Of a stretch of DNA of 22,715 nt, positions 6,441-11,143 are shown piece by piece. Location of the stretch: positions 1-22,715 of the IMG/VR virus record IMGVR_UViG_3300044640_002097; one strand, 5' to 3'. The notes under the pieces are model-generated. The model was not told where the DNA came from. It searched no databases and worked only from the letters and a program-made list of their open reading frames with translations. The position numbers and the translations under genes were made by a program. Position 1 is the stretch's first letter. Every line of letters starts with the position of its first letter. The stretch comes from a virus.

Positions 6441-6762
6441 ATTTTATTTTATAATAAGATTCTTCACATCTTTTATTTTGTTCCTCTATAACTTCATCAA
6501 TAGATACACACTCATAACCACCATCATCGCCTTCTAATTGAACACCGTCTTCAAAAAATTCAATATCTTCTTTTTTGAGGAGACCTTCTGTAATAAAATA
6601 GTTAAGCTCTCTAATAATAAAATCAGAATTAGTAGTTAATTCAAAATCTTCACCTTGTTCAACCAATTGCACAAATCTTTCAATTTGATGTTTTGGATGT
6701 AAGTCATCAAAGATACATTCTTTAGGTTCTACTGTAACACCTGTATAAATTTTAATTTTCAT
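6427..6762 (-). CDS. Hypothetical protein resembling the tail of a P-loop ATPase, 111 aa
   Basis: The segment FELTTNSDFIIRELNYFI resembles the LTTHS-x-(Y/F)-IIRELN end of AAA/ABC-type predicted ATPases, in which the histidine is the switch residue; here it is Asn. No Walker A or B is present, so it cannot be an ATPase by itself. It may be a stand-alone relic or a mimic of that domain, or the likeness may be chance. The last third is acidic (FFEDGVQLEGDDGGYE). ATGA overlap with the gene before. Confidence 0.65.
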   Translation of the reverse strand: MKIKIYTGVTVEPKECIFDDLHPKHQIERFVQLVEQGEDFELTTNSDFIIRELNYFITEGLLKKEDIEFFEDGVQLEGDDGGYECVSIDEVIEEQNKRCEESYYKIKYGDM

Positions 6763-6980
6763 AATTTCTCTATTTCAATTTTATGACTATAGCTATCTCC
6801 ATTACCCGAAGCATTTAATGTATAAATAATACCATATTTATCTATAACCTCGCAATAACTCCCACTTTGTCCTGCTATTTCAACATCATCTTCCATTTGA
6901 TTATCCAACCAATCATTTAAAGTGAAAGTATTGTCAGGGTGATAGTATTCTGTTTCCCAATAAAAAGTTCCTGTTCTCAT
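6759..6980 (-). CDS. Hypothetical protein, 73 aa
   Basis: An acidic, beta-rich 73-residue protein (MRTGTFYWETEYYHPDNTF, later YGIIYTLNASGNGDSYSHKIEIEKL). No signal peptide or membrane segment. It begins 2 bp after the small membrane protein gene and ends with an ATGA overlap on the next gene. No family recognised. Confidence 0.65.
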   Translation of the reverse strand: MRTGTFYWETEYYHPDNTFTLNDWLDNQMEDDVEIAGQSGSYCEVIDKYGIIYTLNASGNGDSYSHKIEIEKL

Positions 6981-6982
6981 AA

Positions 6983-7096
6983 TTATAATTTTAACCTGTA
7001 ATAAATTAAATCATTAACAAACATTCCTATTATCATTCCAAAAGCAATACATATAATTGTCCAAAGAATAAATCCAAACCAATCTTTATCTTTCAT
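6983..7096 (-). CDS. Tiny single-pass membrane protein, 37 aa
   Basis: First frame behind promoter P4, with ATG at 7096 preceded by AAATT and TAA at 6985-6983. Five charged or polar residues (MKDKDW) are followed by a continuous hydrophobic stretch (FGFILWTIICIAFGMIIGMF) and a short basic tail, giving one transmembrane helix, probably N-in. Tiny membrane peptides are common at the head of phage early units and may act on the host membrane, but nothing here shows which target. Confidence 0.65.
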   Translation of the reverse strand: MKDKDWFGFILWTIICIAFGMIIGMFVNDLIYYRLKL

Positions 7097-7112
7097 AATT
7101 TCTAATTTTTTA

Positions 7113-7143
7113 CAAATATACTAATTAATTTTTAATCTCACAA
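7113..7143 (-). promoter_or_regulatory. Promoter P4 (Bacteroidota type)
   Basis: Leftward: TTG (7143-7141), 20-nt spacer, TATATTTG (7120-7113). The spacer shares ATTAAAAATTAATTA with P3 and GAGATT with P5. It lies 16 bp before the ATG of the 37-aa membrane protein, so the leader is nearly absent, and it drives the unit ending at the terminator at 2355-2384. Confidence 0.8.
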
Positions 7144-7151
7144 GGAAAATT

Positions 7152-7301
7152 TTAATTTTCTTTTATAGTGATTACTTTATTTCTATTTTCTGTTTTTATT
7201 TCTACTTTTTGCGGAAAATTAGCTATACAATCTAAGCAACAAAGTACAAACTTAGGTTTATACGTTTTCCAATCTTCTCTTAAAAATTGCTGTTTATCCA
7301 T
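7152..7301 (-). CDS. Small hypothetical protein, 49 aa, with CCxxC
   Basis: ATG at 7301 overlaps the last codons of the primase-like gene; TAA at 7154-7152 lies just upstream of P4. The middle carries VLCCLDC, a possible metal-binding cysteine cluster. A copy of the dispersed motif (7189-7220) lies in the C-terminal half, read on the complementary strand and giving NFPQKVEIKTEN. No family recognised. It is the last gene of the P2 unit. Confidence 0.55.
   Translation of the reverse strand: MDKQQFLREDWKTYKPKFVLCCLDCIANFPQKVEIKTENRNKVITIKEN
7189..7220 (+). repeat. Dispersed G/C-core motif, copy 7
   Basis: Rightward: TCTGTTTTTATTTC, TAC, TTTTT, core GCGG, AAAATT. It lies antisense in the 49-aa gene before P4. 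Confidence 0.65.
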
Positions 7302-8211
7302 TATCATCAAGTGTTAAAGGTGCTGACATTCCCAAATTCTTCATATCCAAACAAGTTTTTTTATAAGATTTCGGTTTTTGACTTAGATAATCATTACTAT
7401 CTATCAAATCAAAAAGTATATCTTGCATTTCATCTTCTGTAAAGTACCCTGCTCCGCAATAACCCCAACCTAAAATACAAGTACTTCGACAAATATAATG
7501 ACCACTATCGGTGATTTTATTCATCATTGAAGTTAATATCCTAATTATAGTTTCTCTATCTTCTTCTGTTGCTTCCACTTCAATTTTCTCTCCTGAATAC
7601 TGTTTAAATTCATCTACCTTAATACCTCTTCTATTAAAAACACTTGGATTTTCTCTAATTAAGATTTCTCTATCATAAGTAAGATAAGCAGGTAAAGATG
7701 GATTTTGAGGTGCAAAGTCCATATTTTTTATAAATTGCCACGAAGACATAAGACCGTAAAAATACGATTTGAAGTCGTTAACATCTGTGGCAATAGGAAT
7801 ACGTACAAGAACTTTAACACCTTTTTTTGAAACTGAAAGAAAGGAAGCTATAACAAAATCATAAGTATCAAATAAATACTTTTTTAAAGCGACAGCAACA
7901 TCTTCATCTAAGTTATCTACGTCAACCAAAAGTATGCCTGTATATGAAACAATATTTTCATATTTTCTACCTGTTCCATTCATTACACAGCAAGGATTAA
8001 AGTAAAACAACTGACTTTTTAATTTATCTTTTAGTTTTTTATCCCCAACTTTTGAAGCTTCTTCAATCTCTTTAAAAACTTTTAAAGTAGTTTCTTTAGG
8101 TGATTGTATGGCAGAAAGCATGTCTCTTAAAGAACACATCCCTAAAGGAACAGTTTCATATACAGAACTTGGGTAATATTGGAATTTAACGCTATCTATG
8201 AACTTATTCAT
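7294..8211 (-). CDS. PrimPol-like primase (BT4734/VirE_N-like N-terminal domain)
   Basis: A 305-residue protein matching the BT4734-like / VirE N-terminal domain common in Bacteroidota phages and mobile elements: YTGILLVDVDN places a D-x-D pair at residues 97 and 99, as in archaeo-eukaryotic primase catalytic cores, followed by SVSKKGVKVLVRIPI (126-140), the S-x-x-G-x-K motif. The C-terminal part (GHYICRST and then a helical FTEDEMQDILFDLI segment) resembles the helical PriCT domain that often follows. No DnaG-type primase is seen in the window, so this is the likely primer-synthesis enzyme. It is in another unit than the helicase and polymerase. Confidence 0.75.
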   Translation of the reverse strand: MNKFIDSVKFQYYPSSVYETVPLGMCSLRDMLSAIQSPKETTLKVFKEIEEASKVGDKKLKDKLKSQLFYFNPCCVMNGTGRKYENIVSYTGILLVDVDNLDEDVAVALKKYLFDTYDFVIASFLSVSKKGVKVLVRIPIATDVNDFKSYFYGLMSSWQFIKNMDFAPQNPSLPAYLTYDREILIRENPSVFNRRGIKVDEFKQYSGEKIEVEATEEDRETIIRILTSMMNKITDSGHYICRSTCILGWGYCGAGYFTEDEMQDILFDLIDSNDYLSQKPKSYKKTCLDMKNLGMSAPLTLDDNG

Positions 8212-8296
8212 CTATTTCTACTTTATAGGTTTTAAAGGCTTCTTCGGGTGTTATATAATCTCTTAAAAAATTTGATATAGTTCTTTTTCTATTCAT
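8204..8296 (-). CDS. Very small protein with TPEEAFK motif, 30 aa
   Basis: ATG at 8296 and TAA at 8206-8204, overlapping the start of the primase gene, and filling a gap of 95 bp. The peptide starts MNRKRTISNFLRDYITPEEAFK. NRKR and TPEEAFK recur in the 78-aa protein at 1987-2223, with a shorter stretch between. That shared pattern is the main reason to consider it real; its size leaves doubt. Confidence 0.4.
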   Translation of the reverse strand: MNRKRTISNFLRDYITPEEAFKTYKVEIDE

Positions 8297-8306
8297 TACT
8301 CATAGC

Positions 8307-8600
8307 TTAATAATCAACACTATCAATAATTTGTCTCTCTAAGTCTTTATAATCAAATTCTACATCATTTGAATTCTCATCAATAACTCTTAAATTACTT
8401 ATAAAAACATCTCTTGACACTTCTTCCATTGTACTTTCATCTAAATATCCGCCGTAAAAAGAATTAAAAACAACAGAAAAACTTAAATCAAATAACACCC
8501 AATAATCCCCTAATTCAATCTCATAACTATCGTTATAAGAAGCATAATCACCATCAAAATCTAAAGGTACAGTGATTTGTTTGTTGAAGTTTATTTTCAT
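8307..8600 (-). CDS. Hypothetical acidic protein, 97 aa
   Basis: An acidic protein that reads as beta strands (MKINFNKQITVPLDFDGDY, then IELGDYWVLFDLSFSVVF). Its VFNSFYGGYL segment is encoded by a copy of the dispersed motif (8449-8478). The C-terminal half is rich in Asp and Glu. No known family. Its start overlaps the stop of the 47-aa gene by ATGA. Confidence 0.65.
   Translation of the reverse strand: MKINFNKQITVPLDFDGDYASYNDSYEIELGDYWVLFDLSFSVVFNSFYGGYLDESTMEEVSRDVFISNLRVIDENSNDVEFDYKDLERQIIDSVDY
8449..8478 (-). repeat. Dispersed G/C-core motif, copy 8
   Basis: Leftward: TCTGTTGTTTTTAATTC, TTTTT, A, core CGGCGG, ATATT. It lies in the 97-aa gene, codon phase TCT-GTT. Confidence 0.65.
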
Positions 8601-8740
8601 AGTTTAAATATTTTTCGTTTTCTAGTGTTTTTTGCGCCGTAAAAAAGAATTAAAAGAGATTCTTTCTCTAAATACTCCACTCTTGGACTAAATCTAAGTT
8701 CTATAAAAAGAACAGCTATAAGTAATAGTAGTATTGTCAT
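8597..8740 (-). CDS. Small membrane protein, 47 aa
   Basis: ATG at 8740 and TGA at 8599-8597, with an ATGA overlap on the next gene and a 4-bp overlap on the gene before. MTILLLLIAVLFIELRF is a single hydrophobic helix at the N-terminus (membrane anchor or uncleaved signal), followed by a basic tail (KNTRKRKIFKL). A copy of the dispersed motif at 8634-8660 codes for ILFYGAKN. No family recognised, but the overlaps and the clear hydrophobic helix support it. Confidence 0.6.
   Translation of the reverse strand: MTILLLLIAVLFIELRFSPRVEYLEKESLLILFYGAKNTRKRKIFKL
8634..8660 (-). repeat. Dispersed G/C-core motif, copy 9
   Basis: Leftward: TCTCTTTTAATTC, TTTTTT, A, core CGGCGC, AAAAAA. It lies in the 47-aa membrane protein gene, only 156 bp from copy 8. 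Confidence 0.55.
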
Positions 8741-8955
8741 TTTTTACAAATTTGTTTAATTAAAAATCTATTATAATCTTCATTAGTTAAATGTTGAATA
8801 TACCATAGTTTCTGCCCTAACTCTAAAAAATTATATCTTTCTCCTTGAAGTATATGTTTCCACTTCTTTTTAAATTTTCTTGGCACTCTTTTATAATTGA
8901 ATCCTATTGTTTTTGGTGCTGTAAAATGTTTTTCAAGCTCTTCGTATGGTATCAT
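8737..8955 (-). CDS. Hypothetical basic protein, 72 aa
   Basis: A 72-residue basic protein with a Lys/Arg-rich middle (NYKRVPRKFKKKWKHILQGE) and a helical end (NEDYNRFLIKQICKK). It may contact nucleic acid, but no known domain is visible. ATGA overlaps connect it to the genes on both sides. Confidence 0.65.
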   Translation of the reverse strand: MIPYEELEKHFTAPKTIGFNYKRVPRKFKKKWKHILQGERYNFLELGQKLWYIQHLTNEDYNRFLIKQICKK

Positions 8956-9179
8956 TTTATTAAAATTTTAAGTGTATTAATTGTAAATTCAACTGTCCTA
9001 TAATCAGCTCCCGTATCAATATATTCTTCTAATTCTTTTATCCGCGCCAAAACACTTGAAACAGAAATATAACATAAGTCATCATCATTAATCCTACTAT
9101 CACTCCAAGATACTTCAAAGTCTTGACATTCTCCGTCTGCACCTATGTTTAAGTAGATTTTTGTTGGTTGGTTTTTCAT
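8952..9179 (-). CDS. Hypothetical protein, 75 aa
   Basis: A 75-residue acidic protein. The start MKNQPTKIYLNIGADGECQ reads as a beta strand and turn, and the second half is helical (VLARIKELEEYIDTGADYRTVE). The dispersed motif at 9042-9066 codes for SVSSVLARIK here. Phage proteins with a short strand followed by a helix of this kind are common in Bacteroidota phages, but no function is known. ATGA overlap with the next gene. Confidence 0.65.
   Translation of the reverse strand: MKNQPTKIYLNIGADGECQDFEVSWSDSRINDDDLCYISVSSVLARIKELEEYIDTGADYRTVEFTINTLKILIK
9042..9066 (-). repeat. Dispersed G/C-core motif, copy 10
   Basis: Leftward: TCTGTTTCAAGTG, TTTT, core GGCGCGG, ATAAA. It lies in the 75-aa gene and is the last copy before a 4.2-kb stretch without any. 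Confidence 0.5.
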
Positions 9180-9181
9180 AA

Positions 9182-9427
9182 TTAACTATTAAAATAATCA
9201 ACTGTTTCTTTTTTAAAATTTTCAGCAAACTCACCTGACCTTTTTATAGAATATTCCTGCCTATTTTTTAGATTACTAATATCTGAAACTACAACAGAAT
9301 AGTGGTCTAAAATACCACAGAGTTTTTGTAAATTTTCAAATCTTTTATTATCTACATGTGTTTCCCCCACAGGTTCTACTTCACCTATGAGTTTATCGAT
9401 AATTTCTACTATTGTTCCTATTTCCAT
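9182..9427 (-). CDS. Hypothetical protein, 81 aa
   Basis: A soluble 81-residue protein with an N-terminal helix-like stretch (MEIGTIVEIIDKLIGEVEPV), a polar middle and no motif that I recognise. It is 5 bp downstream of the HD gene and 2 bp upstream of the 75-aa gene, so it belongs to the same transcript from P2. Whether it assists the HD enzyme cannot be told. Confidence 0.65.
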   Translation of the reverse strand: MEIGTIVEIIDKLIGEVEPVGETHVDNKRFENLQKLCGILDHYSVVVSDISNLKNRQEYSIKRSGEFAENFKKETVDYFNS

Positions 9428-9432
9428 AATTT

Positions 9433-9855
9433 CTAAATTTTACTTAAATAAACAAAACTTCTATGATACTTTTCCATGCGGTCAAAATCTTTTTTAGACA
9501 AACCTTTCAAACGTGTAATATCTGAATTATCTTTTAAATCTGCTAATTTAACTTTAGTAGCATCGGCATTAAAAGAAATAGCTTTAATATAATCATCATA
9601 AGGAACATTTCTATCGTGAGTTAAAAGACGTAAAGCTGAAACAACTCTATAAGAAAACCCCATAGCATATAAACATTCTTCTGTAACTGTCGTATCCTCA
9701 ATTATATCGTGAAGCACAGCTATAATTTTAAGTTCTTCATCATCTGTATGAAGATTATTCATAACTCTTAAACAATGTAAAATATAAGGTTGTCCACCTT
9801 TATCTTTTCTTTCTTGAAATGCTCTTGAAGCCAATGCAATTGCTTTTCCTAACAT
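9433..9855 (-). CDS. HD-domain (p)ppGpp hydrolase-like protein (MESH1/SpoT-HD type)
   Basis: A 140-residue single-domain HD phosphohydrolase of the RelA/SpoT (HD_4) type. The ligands line up as H27 (GGQPYILHCLRV), H49-D50 with the E53-D54 pair of hydrolase-active members (VLHDIIEDT), and D106 with N110 (KLADLKDN). MESH1-like enzymes remove the 3' pyrophosphate from (p)ppGpp, and some act on related alarmones or NADPH. A longer frame begins at a TTG at 9909, but this TTG lies in the -7 element of promoter P2, so the ATG at 9855, preceded by AAATT, is the start. It is the first gene of its unit, so it is likely expressed early. No synthetase domain is present. Confidence 0.85.
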   Translation of the reverse strand: MLGKAIALASRAFQERKDKGGQPYILHCLRVMNNLHTDDEELKIIAVLHDIIEDTTVTEECLYAMGFSYRVVSALRLLTHDRNVPYDDYIKAISFNADATKVKLADLKDNSDITRLKGLSKKDFDRMEKYHRSFVYLSKI

Positions 9856-9906
9856 AATTTCTATATTTGTGTTCAATTTTCCGCAATAGAACTGATTAAT
9901 TTTTGT

Positions 9907-9937
9907 CAAAGATATAACTTATTTTTGAGATGTGCAA
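9907..9937 (-). promoter_or_regulatory. Promoter P2 (Bacteroidota type)
   Basis: Leftward: TTG (9937-9935), 20-nt spacer, TATCTTTG (9914-9907). Except for a few bases it copies P1 (shared TTGCACA and CTCAAAAATAAGT). It begins only 7 bp after the stop of the homing endonuclease gene and leaves a leader of about 45 nt before the HD gene, with a weak hairpin GTTC/GAAC at 9871-9892. Confidence 0.8.
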
Positions 9938-9944
9938 GTAATCT

Positions 9945-10973
9945 TTAAAGTTTTTTCATAAAATAAAAACCTTTTAGTATTTTCTGTTGAGTTATGGCTT
10001 GTGATACACTATGTAAGTGGCAACCTAAGACCTGTGCTATAGTCTCATTAGTAAATGTACCTAAATATTCATGGAATAGAGTAAACACTTTTATATTTCC
10101 TGAGTTTTCTACGCTATTAAAAGCATCTAAAACTAGAGTCTCCACTACTTGTGATTCACTAAATAAATTATATAAGTGTATTCCCTCTCTGTGTAATACT
10201 TTTTTCTTAGGGCGGTCTAACATCCTACAAGTAGAAGATGTGTCCACATTAAAATAATTAGCTACAGATGTATTTGATTCAAATTTTTTAAAGAATCTTC
10301 CGTATATATCATAAGCGTAAACCTCTTTATAATTTTCAGGGTGAGTGACAACTCCTTTTTGTCCTTTGTTGTATGGTGTACATATTTTTGGAATATATGT
10401 TTCATCATATTCATCCTCATACACAAAGTAAAAATCTTTATCTTTTGGACACCTTTTATTCTTAATACTATTACTTACTGTAGTTCTATTTAAAAAGTTA
10501 TCATCTGCCGCATCACACTGTAATTGATAGGAGTTCATAACCCCACCGTTTTTATGAACTTTTAATACTACTCCAAAACCTCTCGTTCTTATACCCTTTA
10601 CAATTGATTCATCTTTATTAGGTAATCCAGGAGTACCCCAAACTAAAGGTTTTATATTGTAAGTGCAATGGATAAAATAGTTACTCTCCCCTTTTATATA
10701 TTCCTGTGCCTTACACAATGTATCAAGATAAAACTGCTCCCGTTGATTTAATAGATGAGGAGGATGTAGTTCTAAAATTTCAAATTTAAAATTCTCTAAG
10801 CCATATTCTTTAACAGCCTCTTGAAGTTTGTAGTTTACATGGTTTTCATTCTTTAAAGCACAAGTGTGATTAAACCACCTACTAAATATACTCTTACCTG
10901 ACCCTACATAAAATTTACCGTCTGCTTTATTGGTGATAATATACACACCACTTAATTCAAAATTTTTACTCAT
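9945..10973 (-). CDS. GIY-YIG homing endonuclease with NUMOD-like repeats
   Basis: A 342-residue free-standing homing endonuclease. The GIY-YIG domain covers about residues 8-95: GVY (9-11), YVG (22-24), catalytic R32 (FSRWFNH) and E79 (NQREQFYLD). The C-terminal part has three repeats of about 45 residues that resemble NUMOD1-type DNA-binding modules: about 130-187, 215-262 (VYAYDIYGRFFKKFESNTS) and 293-340 (KVFTLFHEYLGTFTNETIA), each ending in a helix-turn-helix-like segment. It sits between the DNA polymerase gene and the HD gene, has its own promoter P3 and a long structured leader, and its stop lies against promoter P2. This fits insertion of a mobile gene between two units. The frame is intact, so it may be active. 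Confidence 0.85.
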   Translation of the reverse strand: MSKNFELSGVYIITNKADGKFYVGSGKSIFSRWFNHTCALKNENHVNYKLQEAVKEYGLENFKFEILELHPPHLLNQREQFYLDTLCKAQEYIKGESNYFIHCTYNIKPLVWGTPGLPNKDESIVKGIRTRGFGVVLKVHKNGGVMNSYQLQCDAADDNFLNRTTVSNSIKNKRCPKDKDFYFVYEDEYDETYIPKICTPYNKGQKGVVTHPENYKEVYAYDIYGRFFKKFESNTSVANYFNVDTSSTCRMLDRPKKKVLHREGIHLYNLFSESQVVETLVLDAFNSVENSGNIKVFTLFHEYLGTFTNETIAQVLGCHLHSVSQAITQQKILKGFYFMKKL

Positions 10974-10993
10974 AATTTTGGCTTATAAAAATT

Positions 10994-11088
10994 AATGCCT
11001 CTACAAAATCAATGTTGGGTCTGAAGCAACATCTCATTCATAAAGGCAATATCTTAAATGTTATTCTTATAGTTTCAGACCAATAACA
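10994..11088 (-). promoter_or_regulatory. Structured 5' leader with two kissing-loop hairpins
   Basis: Read leftward from just below P3. Hairpin 1: TGTTATT (11088-11082) pairs with AATAACA (11065-11059) around a 16-nt loop that starts GGTCTGAA (11081-11074). Hairpin 2: ATTGCCT (11050-11044) with AGGCATT (11000-10994), one U-U mismatch, then an 11/11 internal loop, then ATGTTG (11032-11027) with CAACAT (11017-11012) around a 9-nt loop C-TTCAGACC. The last 8 nt of that loop are the exact complement of GGTCTGAA in loop 1. The start codon is 21 nt after the structure. None of the other four promoters has such a leader. Confidence 0.6.
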
Positions 11089-11091
11089 GTG

Positions 11092-11122
11092 CAAATATAA
11101 TAATTAATTTTTAATTGTGCAA
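11092..11122 (-). promoter_or_regulatory. Promoter P3 (Bacteroidota type)
   Basis: Leftward: TTTG with TTG at 11122-11120, 20-nt spacer, TATATTTG (11099-11092). The spacer shares ATTAAAAATTAATTA with P4 and the box shares TTGCACA with P1 and P2. It lies between the polymerase stop (21 bp away) and the structured leader of the homing endonuclease gene. I see no hairpin terminator between the polymerase gene and P3. Confidence 0.8.
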
Positions 11123-11143
11123 ATCATTTAACACGGTTTTAAC

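Noticed and set aside
7145-7160. GAAAATT/AATTTTC inverted repeat as a terminator before P4
   Set aside because: The stem is almost only A-T pairs with a 2-nt loop and overlaps a stop codon; too weak to call.
7490-7497. TATATTTG on the minus strand inside the primase gene (also at 19647 and 21916)
   Set aside because: No TTG lies 18-22 nt upstream in any of the three cases and no gene start follows closely.
9856-9909. N-terminal extension of the HD protein from a TTG start at 9909
   Set aside because: The TTG is the last part of the -7 element of promoter P2 and would lie upstream of the transcript start; ATG 9855 has the usual AAATT before it and begins right at the conserved domain.
9994-10257. 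Rightward frame of 87 codons inside the GIY-YIG gene, and similar frames antisense to the polymerase, RNase H and 309-aa genes
   Set aside because: They lie antisense to well-supported genes, show no domain features and have no promoter; they are chance frames in AT-rich DNA.
10974-11091. A tRNA or group I intron in the gap before the homing endonuclease gene
   Set aside because: No cloverleaf or T-loop sequence and no intron core can be formed, and neither flanking gene is split; the paired segments fit a leader RNA instead.
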